Source: Paludibacter sp. (GTDB lineage Bacteria; Bacteroidota; Bacteroidia; Bacteroidales; Paludibacteraceae). From it: a stretch of 64,000 nucleotides of DNA. Shown here piece after piece: positions 44,037 through 53,736 of this stretch. Numbering within the stretch: position 1 is the stretch's first letter; each line of letters begins with the position of its first letter. The stretch is from NCBI GenBank assembly GCA_019163375.1, contig JAFLKK010000019.1, forward strand, positions 1 through 64,000. Direction: 5' to 3'. The translations under genes and the position numbers were made by a program. The notes under the pieces were generated by a model, which ran no database searches, was not told the origin of the DNA, and saw nothing but the letters and a program-made list of their open reading frames with translations.

Positions 44037-45304
44037 ATTCAAATAAACAATTTATAGCCATTGATTTGGGAAGTTCCTCCATTTCTGCCATGGCAGCTGA
44101 AATGCAAGCAGATGGAGCATTAAGAATATTGGGTTTGGAGTCTAAGATTTCGGATGATGTAAAGCATGGTATCGTAGAACAACGTACCGGCGCTTCTTCT
44201 AAAGTTATTGAATTAAAGAAATTACTTCAAAATAGCTCTAAAATTCAGGATATATCAATGGTATCGGTTGGTGTAGGAGCCAAATCGATGAAATTAATGC
44301 CATTTTCGGTAACGCGCTTTATTCTTAATCCTAATTATGTGACAGATATTCTGTTGGAAGAAATGTTGGAAGAATGCAAACGCAATTTTCAACTTTCCAA
44401 CTTAGCTGTTTTTGATATAATCCCTGTTTCCTATTACCTCGATGGAGTTTGTATGGATGAACCGGCCGGACAAGCAGGCTCGCAGATAAAAGGAAATTAT
44501 AATGTGGTGGTAGGCAATCCACTTGTAAAGGAAAATCTGGGTGGCTTTATCGATAGAACCGGTCTTGTACTCGAGTACAGTCCACTGGCGGTAGAAGCCT
44601 TGTCTACGGTGCTGCTCGATGATAAAGAGCGTGAGGATGGTTGTGCGTTGATTAATTTAGGTGGAACAACTACTACTCTGGCTGTTTTTAGTGAAGGTGT
44701 CATGCAACAATTGTTGGTAGTGCCTCTCGGAGCTAAAAATATAACCAAAGATATTCAGGAGTTGGGTATTTCGGAAGCCAATGCCGAACGCTTAAAATGT
44801 TTGAAAGGTACTGCGTTGGAGTCCTTGGTAGAAGATCCGATTTATGTTCAGATACCTTCAACTTTAGAAGCGCAGCAACCGGTAAAAATTTCAACTAAGT
44901 TTTTGGCTACTATTATCGAAGCCCGATTAGATGAAACTCTCCAGCCGATATTTGATGTGATTAATAAGCTTCCGTTTGAATTGGAGGCTGGAATTGTCAT
45001 TACGGGTGGTGGATCCAAACTGAACAATATGGTTGATTATATGAATGAAAAAACCAATATTTATACTCGATTTGGTGATCATTCCGACTGGCTTGCCGAT
45101 CATACCGATGAGAAATATTTTGACCCCTGCTATGCTCAATTAGTTGGTACTGTATTGCTAACTGACGAATATAGAAAAGAGCATCCTATTGAGGAAACGG
45201 TAAACGAGCCGGAGAAGAAACCGAAATTGCCAAAAAAGAAAATTAGTGAAAAAATAACGCAACGCGTATTTAATTTTTTCAATGATGAGAATAAACTGAA
45301 TTAG
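44033..45304 (+). CDS. ftsA: Cell division protein FtsA
   Basis: Actin-like ATPase anchoring FtsZ filaments to the membrane. The 423 residues have the phosphate 1 motif AIDLGSSSISAM (about 9-20), a FtsA-specific 1C domain, and phosphate 2 INLGGTTTTLAVF, plus adenosine motif GIVITGGGSKL. The C-terminal KKISEKITQRVFNFFNDEN looks like an amphipathic membrane-targeting helix. It is shortly followed by ftsZ. Confidence 0.95.
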   Translation: MNSNKQFIAIDLGSSSISAMAAEMQADGALRILGLESKISDDVKHGIVEQRTGASSKVIELKKLLQNSSKIQDISMVSVGVGAKSMKLMPFSVTRFILNPNYVTDILLEEMLEECKRNFQLSNLAVFDIIPVSYYLDGVCMDEPAGQAGSQIKGNYNVVVGNPLVKENLGGFIDRTGLVLEYSPLAVEALSTVLLDDKEREDGCALINLGGTTTTLAVFSEGVMQQLLVVPLGAKNITKDIQELGISEANAERLKCLKGTALESLVEDPIYVQIPSTLEAQQPVKISTKFLATIIEARLDETLQPIFDVINKLPFELEAGIVITGGGSKLNNMVDYMNEKTNIYTRFGDHSDWLADHTDEKYFDPCYAQLVGTVLLTDEYRKEHPIEETVNEPEKKPKLPKKKISEKITQRVFNFFNDENKLN

Positions 45305-45361
45305 TAAGCTGTTTGTAGTTACAGTTATAAATAAGATATTTAATTTCCAAATAATATAGAT

Positions 45362-46648
45362 ATGGGATATTTAGATGAGAGTTTGCCTTTAGAATTGAAA
45401 CTGGTTGACAGTTCTTATATAAAAGTAATCGGCGTAGGTGGCGGTGGCGGAAATGCTGTAAACCACATGTATCGTCAGGGAATTACTGATGTGTCTTTTG
45501 TTGTTTGTAATACAGACAATCAGGCATTAGTAAAATCGCCAGTGCCAATTAAAATACAACTTGGGGTTGATACAACTGAAGGACTGGGAGCAGGCGGTAA
45601 ACCTGAAGTTGCCCGTAGAGCTGCTGAGGAATCGATAGAAAAAATTCAGGGCTTGTTGAAAGATAACACTAAAATGGTTTTTATCACTGCCGGAATGGGT
45701 GGTGGAACCGGTACCGGTGCATCGCCTGTAGTGGCTCAGGCTGCTCATGATTTGGGTATATTAACTGTCGCGATTGTCACTATCCCGTTTGCCTTCGAAG
45801 GAAATCTGAAAATCAGACAAGCGCTTGAAGGTGTGGCGGCTTTGAGCGAACATGTTGATGCTATTTTGGTTATCAATAACGAGAAACTAAAGGAAATTTA
45901 TCCTGATTTGAATCTTTCGAATGCGTTTGCCAAAGCGGATGATGTGCTGACAAATGCAGCCAAAGCAATTGCAGAAATTATTACGGTTCCGGGTTATATC
46001 AACACCGACTTTGCCGATGTGTACAGCATCATGAAAGATGGAAACGTGGCTATTATGAACACTGGTTATGCTACCGGCGAAAATCGGATTACTAATGCTA
46101 TTGCCGATGCGCTTAATTCACCATTACTCAATACAAATGATGTAAGTGGTGCCAGCAAAATTCTGTTGAGTCTATATTGCTCTACTACCGATCAAATCAG
46201 AATGGAGGAAGTGGATCAGATTCATCAGTTTATGAATAAAATGGGCGATAATGTTCAGGTTATCTGGGGTGCAAGTTTTGATGATACACTGGGTGCTAAT
46301 GTGAAGATCACACTTATTGCAACTGGATTTGATGTTAGCGATATTCCGGGCATGCCAGCCACAGTAGCTAAGCCGGCTGCACAAAAAATAATTCATAGCT
46401 GGGAGTCGGCAAAGATTCAAGAGTCGGCCAAACCGGAGACGAAGTCAGAAACACTTTCGTTTGATGAAGAATTGGAAACCGCAAAGAAACCGGATACCGA
46501 CAAAGCATTTGAGCAATATTATGGAAAAGCCACAGAACCGGAAGTAGAGCCGGATCTTCCAACATTTACGCTCGACGATTTCGAAGATGATACTACTTTG
46601 AAAACGGTAGAGAATATTCCTGCGTGGAAACGTAGATTGATGAAGTAA
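45362..46648 (+). CDS. ftsZ: Cell division protein FtsZ
   Basis: Tubulin-like GTPase forming the Z ring. The 428 residues contain GVGGGGGNAVNHMYR and the tubulin signature GMGGGTGTGASPV. A variable Glu/Lys-rich linker (about 335-400) leads to the conserved C-terminal peptide FTLDDFED and IPAWKRRLMK, the FtsA-binding tail. It is the last core gene of the dcw cluster. Confidence 0.97.
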   Translation: MGYLDESLPLELKLVDSSYIKVIGVGGGGGNAVNHMYRQGITDVSFVVCNTDNQALVKSPVPIKIQLGVDTTEGLGAGGKPEVARRAAEESIEKIQGLLKDNTKMVFITAGMGGGTGTGASPVVAQAAHDLGILTVAIVTIPFAFEGNLKIRQALEGVAALSEHVDAILVINNEKLKEIYPDLNLSNAFAKADDVLTNAAKAIAEIITVPGYINTDFADVYSIMKDGNVAIMNTGYATGENRITNAIADALNSPLLNTNDVSGASKILLSLYCSTTDQIRMEEVDQIHQFMNKMGDNVQVIWGASFDDTLGANVKITLIATGFDVSDIPGMPATVAKPAAQKIIHSWESAKIQESAKPETKSETLSFDEELETAKKPDTDKAFEQYYGKATEPEVEPDLPTFTLDDFEDDTTLKTVENIPAWKRRLMK

Positions 46649-46686
46649 ATAAGGTTTTGACAATAAATAATTGAAAACTAAAAAAT

Positions 46687-47142
46687 ATGGACGAACTATT
46701 TGATAAAGTAAGTGGCGATATAAAAGCTGCCATGATAGCCCGTGATAAAGTAGCTTTAGAGGCTTTACGCGGCATAAAAAAAGAGTTTATTGAGGCCAAA
46801 ACAGCTAAAGGAGGTGATGGCACCATGTCTGACGAAGTGGGAGTGAAGATACTTCAAAAAATGATTAAACAACGCAAAGAATCGGCACAGATTTATACAG
46901 AGCAAAACAGACCCGAATTGGCGGAAAATGAGCTGGCTGAAGCTGCAGTTATTGAAAAATACCTGCCAACGCAAATGACCGATGGCGAATTGGAAACTGC
47001 TGTTGCTGCCGTAATAGCGCAAGTAGGGGCTACAGGACCACAAGATATGGGCAAGGTAATGGGTGTGGCGAGCAAACAGCTGGCTGGAAAAACTGAAGGC
47101 CGATTGATATCAGAAAAGGTAAAAGCACTATTGTCCCGATAA
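46687..47142 (+). CDS. GatB/YqeY domain protein
   Basis: A 151-residue protein of the YqeY family: LFDKVSGDIKAAMIARDKVA at the N-terminus, ILQKMIKQRKESAQIYTEQN, and TGPQDMGKVMGVASKQLAGK near the end. YqeY resembles the tRNA-binding tail of the amidotransferase GatB; its own role is not settled. It sits 38 nt after ftsZ and closes the transcript before a strong terminator, a position seen in other Bacteroidetes. Confidence 0.92.
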   Translation: MDELFDKVSGDIKAAMIARDKVALEALRGIKKEFIEAKTAKGGDGTMSDEVGVKILQKMIKQRKESAQIYTEQNRPELAENELAEAAVIEKYLPTQMTDGELETAVAAVIAQVGATGPQDMGKVMGVASKQLAGKTEGRLISEKVKALLSR

Positions 47143-47164
47143 TTTCAATGTACTGCACAATATT

Positions 47165-47200
47165 AAATCTCCATGAATATTTTATTCATGGAGATTTTTT
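47165..47200 (+). terminator. Terminator of the dcw transcript
   Basis: A 15-bp stem (aaatctccatgaata and its complement), 3-nt loop, then a T-rich run. It follows the YqeY stop by 22 nt. Confidence 0.9.
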
Positions 47201-47328
47201 TATTGGGGTAAAATTTACATTTTGCCAGCTATATTTCGCACATTTCAATTATAAGTGTGCAAACGCTGAAAGATTAATATAAAAACGGCATTTTTATTTC
47301 CAAAAACGTACATAATTACTTTTAAAGT

Positions 47329-47361
47329 GTTGGTACAAACATCAAAAAAAGCTTACTTTTG
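47329..47361 (+). promoter_or_regulatory. Promoter of the GNAT/hemolysin-like gene
   Basis: TACTTTTG (47354-47361) with GTTG (47329-47332) 21 bp upstream matches the phylum consensus. The gap 47201-47328 shows nothing else. The transcript start near 47368 favours ATG 47403 over ATG 47379 as start. Confidence 0.62.
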
Positions 47362-47402
47362 TAGTACCATTTTACTTGATGGTTATTATTCAACGTATTT
47401 CT

Positions 47403-48431
47403 ATGATGAAACCAATTATTGCCCCTGTTGACAAAGAAATTTTAAAACGAGAGCTTACCAAGGACTTGTTTCTTCGTCCTACCAACAAAGCCCACAACGA
47501 TATTTACGTAGTCACTGCCCACAATGCACCAAATGTAATGCGGGAAATTGGACGGTTACGTGAAATGTCATTTCGGTCGGGTGGTGGTGGAACCGGTGAG
47601 GAAATTGACACAGACGAGTATGATTATATGGAAAAACCATATTATCAACTAATTGTTTGGGATCCTATCGCGTTAGAAATAATAGGTGGTTATCGTTATC
47701 TGCCGGGCGTAGAGGTTGACTTTTATGAGAATGGACAGCCTAAGTTTGTAATGTCGCACTTGTTTCATTTTAGCGATCAGTTTATAAAAGAATTTTTACC
47801 CTACACTATTGAATTGGGGCGTGCGTTTGTTCAACCGGATTATCAGACCTCCAAGATGGGCACCAAAAGCCTTTTTGCACTCGATAATTTGTGGGATGGG
47901 CTGGGTGCTTTGATTCATTCGGTAGAGGATGCTCGTTATTTTATCGGAAAGGTGACGATTTACAATAATTTCCCGGTTGTGGCTCGTGAGTTGATTTACG
48001 AATATATGTTCCGTTATTTTCCGGATCCTGATAAACTTATTTTGCCTCACAAAGAAGTTCAGGTGAGTGCAAAGAGTAAAGCTTTAGCAAAAAAGGTTTT
48101 TGTAGAGAAAGATTCTACCCATAACTTCAAAGCACTTCAAAAGGCGGTGCGTGCCGAGGGCGAAACAATTCCTTCGATGTTTAATGCCTATATTGGTTTA
48201 ACCGATACCATGCGTGTGTTTGGTTCTATCTTCGATGCTGATTTTGGCTCGGTTTACGAAACCGGAATTATGATAACGATGAATGATCTGCTTGAAACTA
48301 AAAAAATGCGTTACATAGTTCCCTATATCGAATACGTAAAAAAGGTGATGGAAGAACGGAAACAAGCGTTGAAATTAGCAAGAGAAAAGAAAGCTGCAGA
48401 GAAACTTGCAAAAGCAGCTTTGAAAAAATAA
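47403..48431 (+). CDS. GNAT/hemolysin-like N-acyltransferase (GlsB-like)
   Basis: A 342-residue protein starting MMKPIIAPVDKEILK. It has the long acyl-homoserine-lactone-synthase-like/OlsB-type GNAT pattern (LREMSFRSGGGGTGEEIDTD, then PYTIELGRAFVQPDYQ) and a Lys/Ala-rich coiled C-terminus. Related proteins were called hemolysins; in Bacteroides a member (GlsB) N-acylates glycine in glycine-lipid synthesis with the O-acyltransferase GlsA. A PlsC-like candidate for that partner is at 29972-30796. Substrate identity is inferred from family memory, not proven by motif. Confidence 0.75.
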   Translation: MMKPIIAPVDKEILKRELTKDLFLRPTNKAHNDIYVVTAHNAPNVMREIGRLREMSFRSGGGGTGEEIDTDEYDYMEKPYYQLIVWDPIALEIIGGYRYLPGVEVDFYENGQPKFVMSHLFHFSDQFIKEFLPYTIELGRAFVQPDYQTSKMGTKSLFALDNLWDGLGALIHSVEDARYFIGKVTIYNNFPVVARELIYEYMFRYFPDPDKLILPHKEVQVSAKSKALAKKVFVEKDSTHNFKALQKAVRAEGETIPSMFNAYIGLTDTMRVFGSIFDADFGSVYETGIMITMNDLLETKKMRYIVPYIEYVKKVMEERKQALKLAREKKAAEKLAKAALKK

Positions 48432-48447
48432 TAAAGGGATACTATTT

Positions 48448-48494
48448 GAAAAAACGGCACAAAGAACAAAAGCAGTTCTATGTGCCGTTTTTTA
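48448..48494 (+). terminator. Terminator of the GNAT gene
   Basis: aaaaacggcaca (48450-48461) pairs with tgtgccgttttt (48481-48492), with an inner agaac/gttct pair, then T-rich. Confidence 0.85.
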
Positions 48495-48533
48495 TTCGGA
48501 ATATTCTGGTTAACTATCCGGAACTACTATTTG

Positions 48534-48580
48534 AAAGCCCCGGTTTAGAAATCGTTTTGATTTCTAAACCGGGGCTTTTC
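48534..48580. terminator. Hairpin ending the SusC/SusD operon (second convergent terminator)
   Basis: A perfect 20-bp stem, aaagccccggtttagaaatc and its complement, with a 5-nt loop. It lies 23 nt after the SusD stop on the minus strand and can serve both directions. Confidence 0.8.
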
Positions 48581-48602
48581 GGTTATATAGATAGTACTAT
48601 TT

Positions 48603-50495
48603 TTACTTCTTCATTGGAAGAAATAAATTGCTTTCGTTTAAGCTAGGCGCTGCTTTACCTGCTGAAGTAAACTTTGGAGCGATAGCATTGCTCATGATCG
48701 TCGAAACGACTCCGTTGCCTTCTTTGCTGTTTCTTCGCGCTACACGAAGTAAGTCTCCCCAACGTTGCCCCTCGAATCCACACTCTAAAGCAGCTTCTTT
48801 TATCAACGATTGTTCAATCCACTGAATGGAGTCGTTGTGGTCGTTGCCAATACCATCATGTACATAGGCCGGCGTGCTGATATTGTTCAGAAATGCACGA
48901 CCTCGAATACCACCATTATCTCTCCATGGAGAACGTAAATAGGCATAAGGAGCATCATTTTGACGGGCATCTAAATAAAATGGTGCTGGATATGGTTTTG
49001 CAGGGTCAGTATCATTAGCCGGTGCAAAACTACTGTATTGAACACCTTCTTTATCACTTCGGTAGTCGCCATTTGCTTTTTTCCAGTCGAAGTTTGCTTT
49101 AACACCATTGTTTAACAAGGCATAAGCAAGTCTTGGATAGCCGGCTCTGTTGGCAGCTTCGGCATAACGCAAATGTAATAGTGCTGCGCGGTATAAAAAC
49201 CATTTGCCGGGTTTAGAATACTGATTGGTAATGTTGTTATAACTCAGATGAATAGTTTTATTTGCATCGGTAGTTGTTGAGTTGTAGTAATCGTACAGAT
49301 ACTTCAATATAACGGGTTGTCCGTTTATATTGTCGAACGAAGACTCACGGCCACGACCGTCGAAAACAAAACCATTTGATTGTTGCACCTGCGTTTCCCA
49401 AAGGCTGTCAATAGCGTAAGCCGATGGTTTTATTTGGTACTTGCCTTCGCCATTATTCGCAAATAGTTTGACAAAAGGGCTTACCGAATTTGCAGAACCG
49501 CTATAACTAAACATCCAGATCATTTCATCTTGTACTCCTATTGATCCGGAACTGGCATTGTCGGTAGAAGGACGACTGAACATTTCTTTCCACATATTTC
49601 GGTAAGAACTTACATCCTGCTCTTTGTAACGTTGGTAACAGATCTGAAAACGTGGCTCATTGGTACCGGCCCAAACCCAGGTACTTACTTTATTTTTAAT
49701 ATTTGTTTTGCTTGATGTTGCATCGGCAGCATCCATATAGGCTTTGTACTGGGTTGCCGACTCAACATACTGATTGTTCCATAGATACAGGTCACCCATT
49801 AGGATATGTTTATCAATAAATTGCAAATTAAGATAGAATGATTTATTGTTATCCAGAATCGTTTTGCCATAGTAGGATGAAAGCGTATTGGTTTCCAATG
49901 TTGGGACATGTTCCATATCGGATACTAATTGTGGAATCAGTTCATCGATTGATTTCTTAGGCAAATTAGCAGTGTCATTCAATGCATCTATCGACAACAA
50001 GGGGTCGGTCACATATACCACATCTTTGAAATGTATTCCTAACTGTAAATAGGTCCAGCTACGCACGGCCATCACATCCGAATATCTTGGATCATAATCT
50101 TCTTTCGATATTTTTTTGTTTGCCAACATTTTATCGAAATTAGCAAGAATGTCGTTAGCATTAAGAATAACTTCGTAAAAAGGCTTTATATCGCAGTACG
50201 AATTGTTTTCTGTTTCGGTATGATTATTAAGGCTTACCTGATCGACAGTCGCATTTGGTGTAACATCCATAAGGTCGGCACGAAGCTCATTCAGCACAAC
50301 CACATTTTCCGCCAAATTAGATACTTTGCCGTACAAGCCCCAGATAGCGTTGTCGGCATCATACACATTTTGGAAATTGTTAGCACTTTCCACTACTTCC
50401 TTAGGGTTGGTGTCTAAAATATCCTGGCATGAGGTCAAGCTCAATAATAAAAGAGCATATATCGATACACCAGTTATTATATTTATATATTTCAT
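48603..50495 (-). CDS. SusD/RagB-family nutrient-binding lipoprotein (SusD-1)
   Basis: Surface glycan/nutrient-binding partner of the SusC porin. The 630 residues start MKYINIITGVSIYAL (ATG 50493-50495; a much longer non-ATG start would lengthen the protein through the SusC gap) with lipobox LTSCQD. TPR-like helices and the C-terminal motifs LRYAEAANRAGYPR and LECGFEGQRWGDLLRVARR are typical. It ends the seven-gene operon. The divergence from the other SusD here suggests a different ligand. Confidence 0.92.
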   Translation of the reverse strand: MKYINIITGVSIYALLLLSLTSCQDILDTNPKEVVESANNFQNVYDADNAIWGLYGKVSNLAENVVVLNELRADLMDVTPNATVDQVSLNNHTETENNSYCDIKPFYEVILNANDILANFDKMLANKKISKEDYDPRYSDVMAVRSWTYLQLGIHFKDVVYVTDPLLSIDALNDTANLPKKSIDELIPQLVSDMEHVPTLETNTLSSYYGKTILDNNKSFYLNLQFIDKHILMGDLYLWNNQYVESATQYKAYMDAADATSSKTNIKNKVSTWVWAGTNEPRFQICYQRYKEQDVSSYRNMWKEMFSRPSTDNASSGSIGVQDEMIWMFSYSGSANSVSPFVKLFANNGEGKYQIKPSAYAIDSLWETQVQQSNGFVFDGRGRESSFDNINGQPVILKYLYDYYNSTTTDANKTIHLSYNNITNQYSKPGKWFLYRAALLHLRYAEAANRAGYPRLAYALLNNGVKANFDWKKANGDYRSDKEGVQYSSFAPANDTDPAKPYPAPFYLDARQNDAPYAYLRSPWRDNGGIRGRAFLNNISTPAYVHDGIGNDHNDSIQWIEQSLIKEAALECGFEGQRWGDLLRVARRNSKEGNGVVSTIMSNAIAPKFTSAGKAAPSLNESNLFLPMKK

Positions 50496-50532
50496 AAGTA
50501 AATTATTATTTGTTGATATTAATTTCAAATTA

Positions 50533-53500
50533 TTACAGTCCAATTTTAACTCCGAATAATATAGTTCGGGGCTGAGGAGATATACCATTGTCTACTCCAT
50601 AACTTAATGGATTTGAACTTGAACTGAATTCAGGATCATACCCTAAGTATTTTGTAAATGTCAGCAAATTATTGCCTGTAACATACATTTGAAAACCATT
50701 GATAAAACCTGCTTTGATTTTGAAGTCATAAGCCAATGTTACACTTTTCAGGCGGATATAAGAACCATCTTCTATCCAACGGTCAGAGAAACGTGCATTG
50801 CCCATTGGATCTCCCCAAACTGCTTTTGGCGTATTGGTCAACTGTCCATCGGTTTTCCAACGATAGATTGCTGCAATGGTTTGATTGTCTGTGTTTGAAA
50901 GCGACTCCAGATTCGAGCGGAGCGCATTGTAAACATCATTGCCAACCGAAAACGTGAATAATGCATCCAAGGTGAAACGTCTCCATTGAATTTTATTGGT
51001 GATAGCACCGTAGTAGTCGGGATTTGGATCTCCAATCACTACCATGTCATCTTCGTCAATAATGCCATCTTTTACACCGTTTACACTTTGGTCAACAAAT
51101 TTTACATCGCCTGCAGTGAATGGAAGTGTGCTTCCATCCGTGTTTTTGATAATCAGGTTGGCTGCTGTAGCTTCTGATTGAGATCTGAAAATACCATTTG
51201 TCTGGTAGCCGTAGAACTGACCTAGTGGCGAACCAACTTTAGTTCTGATGATTGCACCGCTAATGGCAGTAAATGACTCAGCGTTTGATCTTGACAATAG
51301 TTTGTTTTTGTAGGTAGAAACGTTCACTCCCATATCCCATTTCAAATTCGGGCGATTAATGATTCGACCGCTAATGTTTAAATCAATTCCATTATTTCGG
51401 AGTGAACCATCGTTCGAGATTGAAACGCCAAGGCCTGAAGTTGCATCAATGTTTTTGACATTGATCAGATTTTCTGTTTTGCTTGTGTACAAGTCCATAC
51501 TAACATTCAATCTTTCTTTTAAGAATGAAGCATCAATACCAAAATTAGCTTTTTTGTTGGTTTCCCATTGCAATTGCGAATTGGGGATATTGCCTCTGAC
51601 CAAACCGGAAGCTCCTAAAAGTCCTTGTGGGATGTAATAGCCTCTTGCTGAATAATTACCAATATCATCGTTTCCGGTAATAGAGAATCCTGATCTTAAT
51701 TTCAATACATCAAAAACGTGTTGATTTTTCATAAAGTTTTCGGAACTTACTAACCAAGCACCATCAATAGATGGGAACAATCCGAATTTACCATTAAACA
51801 ATTCAAACCCGGCTGCATCTTTTCCAAAGCGGGATGAACCATCCAATGCTGCATTAACGGATAGGAAGTAACGATTCAGGTAACTGTAATCTGCACTGAC
51901 ATAATTGGAAAGCGTTTTCCATGTACCCAACGAACCTCCGATTTGAGCAAGGGTGTTTAGTCCGTATCCCAATGCTTTCATCTCATCGCTCGAGCTATTG
52001 TAGGCTTTCCCCCAGTCCAGTTCAGCGTTGTTCGATTGAAAACGCGAACCTAAACGGATGGCCACATCATGTACGTAATCGAAAGTATGCGTGTAGGTCA
52101 ATCGGGTGTCGGTATTTACCTGAAGAAAGTGGTTTCTCAACTGTTGTGACTCATTTATAATTATGGCATTGGGCAGTGGAGTGTGATAAATCCCTGCTTG
52201 TGGCATAAACACTTTTTCGGTTACTTTATCCGTTGTTAGTCCAATCAATACACTTGCATTAATATCTTTCGAAAGAGTAATTATTCCATTCATGTTTCCC
52301 GTAAAACGGAATCTATTGTTTGCAGCAGTAGCATTATCGATGATGGCTCTTGGATTTGAGACATTGAAAATATCTGCATTTTCAAGATTAGGTGTCACTT
52401 CGCCGGCAACATTGTATACATTGGCAGATTCAAACGGAGCTTTGATTAAACCCGCATATAAAGGATTGAAATTACGGTTCAGGCCTTCGTATGCCAATGA
52501 TCTTTCGGAATACACAAAACTCATGTTTGCATTCAATTTGAACCATTCGGTCATTTTGATTTTAGCATTTACACGGGTGGTGTAACGTGAAAGTGACGTT
52601 TTATCTACTAAACCGCCATGTCCTAAATATCCGAACGAAATGGCATACAAGGCTGCAGCATTACCACCGGTAATGTTTAGGTGGTAATTTTGGTTGATAG
52701 AATTATTGAATACTTCGTCTTGCCAGTTGGTGGTTTGATTGTAGCGATAATAATCTTTATTGCCGGATACACCCCAATTTTCAACAACAGGTTTTTCTGT
52801 ATTGATATAAGGTAAAGCCTGAATCTCATTGGTTGACATTCCTTTGCTCGACGACATATCGGTCAGATAGTTTTTATAATTAAAACCATCCATCATTTTG
52901 TATTTGGTGTTTGGCTCAAAATTCACACCGGTATAGGCGAAAAAATTGATACGGGTCGAAGGATCTTTTGCTTGCGTAGTATTGATTAATATCACTCCAT
53001 TTGCAGCTTTAGACCCATAGAAAGATGCACCGCTTTTTAATACCGTTACATTCTCAATATCTTTTACATCAATATCGGAAAGAGTTGAAACATTGTTTCC
53101 ACCCACCAGTGAATAGAGGGTTTGGTTTTCGTACTGAACGCCATCAACAATAATCAATGGTTGTGTATTTGCATTCAAAGAACTGAACCCATTGATAAAC
53201 ATATTAGCCCCGCTACCCGGTGCTCCTGAACGCGAAACGGTATTTATCCCGTTTAAATTTCCTTGTAGCACGGTTTCAATTGTAGCAGCTCCCAGTTTAT
53301 AATCATCTCTGTTTTCGTGTGATGAAATAGCGCCGGTTGTTTTTGCAGCGTTTTTCAACTCAAAAGGAGTTGCCACGTTTTCGTATTTACCTTTGAACGA
53401 CTCATCGTGAAGCCAAATCTTTAAAGACTTGCCTTCAACGGCAGGAATCAGTTTTGTGGCAAAGCCCGGGGCATATACCTCCAGTGAAGCTCCCTTGATT

Positions 53501-53712
53501 GTTTTTTTGAGCTCGAAAGTTCCACTATCGCTTGTAATGACCGAAGTTACTCCAAGAATGGAGACTTTAGCACCAGGAAGTGGTTTACCGGTAGCCGATT
53601 CGTATACCGTACCTGATATTTTAGCCGCGAAAACTCCTTTTTGAGCATAAACCGAATGGCTTAACCCCACAATTAAGGCTATAGTCGCTATGTAATATTT
53701 AATTTGATTCAT
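50533..53712 (-). CDS. SusC/RagA TonB-dependent outer-membrane transporter (SusC-1)
   Basis: A 1059-residue TonB-dependent channel with a signal peptide (ending near HSVYAQ), an N-terminal carboxypeptidase-regulatory-like domain (about 28-95), a plug (ETVLQGNLNGINT, then LIIVDGVQYEN) and a beta barrel ending in GVKIGL. The SusC signature INGFSSLNANTQPLIIVDG is degenerate: the usual RIRG reads FING. SusD-1 follows 37 nt later. It lies downstream of two fasciclin lipoproteins in the same operon. Confidence 0.93.
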   Translation of the reverse strand: MNQIKYYIATIALIVGLSHSVYAQKGVFAAKISGTVYESATGKPLPGAKVSILGVTSVITSDSGTFELKKTIKGASLEVYAPGFATKLIPAVEGKSLKIWLHDESFKGKYENVATPFELKNAAKTTGAISSHENRDDYKLGAATIETVLQGNLNGINTVSRSGAPGSGANMFINGFSSLNANTQPLIIVDGVQYENQTLYSLVGGNNVSTLSDIDVKDIENVTVLKSGASFYGSKAANGVILINTTQAKDPSTRINFFAYTGVNFEPNTKYKMMDGFNYKNYLTDMSSSKGMSTNEIQALPYINTEKPVVENWGVSGNKDYYRYNQTTNWQDEVFNNSINQNYHLNITGGNAAALYAISFGYLGHGGLVDKTSLSRYTTRVNAKIKMTEWFKLNANMSFVYSERSLAYEGLNRNFNPLYAGLIKAPFESANVYNVAGEVTPNLENADIFNVSNPRAIIDNATAANNRFRFTGNMNGIITLSKDINASVLIGLTTDKVTEKVFMPQAGIYHTPLPNAIIINESQQLRNHFLQVNTDTRLTYTHTFDYVHDVAIRLGSRFQSNNAELDWGKAYNSSSDEMKALGYGLNTLAQIGGSLGTWKTLSNYVSADYSYLNRYFLSVNAALDGSSRFGKDAAGFELFNGKFGLFPSIDGAWLVSSENFMKNQHVFDVLKLRSGFSITGNDDIGNYSARGYYIPQGLLGASGLVRGNIPNSQLQWETNKKANFGIDASFLKERLNVSMDLYTSKTENLINVKNIDATSGLGVSISNDGSLRNNGIDLNISGRIINRPNLKWDMGVNVSTYKNKLLSRSNAESFTAISGAIIRTKVGSPLGQFYGYQTNGIFRSQSEATAANLIIKNTDGSTLPFTAGDVKFVDQSVNGVKDGIIDEDDMVVIGDPNPDYYGAITNKIQWRRFTLDALFTFSVGNDVYNALRSNLESLSNTDNQTIAAIYRWKTDGQLTNTPKAVWGDPMGNARFSDRWIEDGSYIRLKSVTLAYDFKIKAGFINGFQMYVTGNNLLTFTKYLGYDPEFSSSSNPLSYGVDNGISPQPRTILFGVKIGL

Positions 53713-53736
53713 AGATTTTCTGAAAAATGGTTACTA

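Noticed and set aside
48446-48646. Plus-strand 66-codon ORF between the GNAT gene and SusD
   Set aside because: It runs through two hairpin terminators and into the antisense of SusD.
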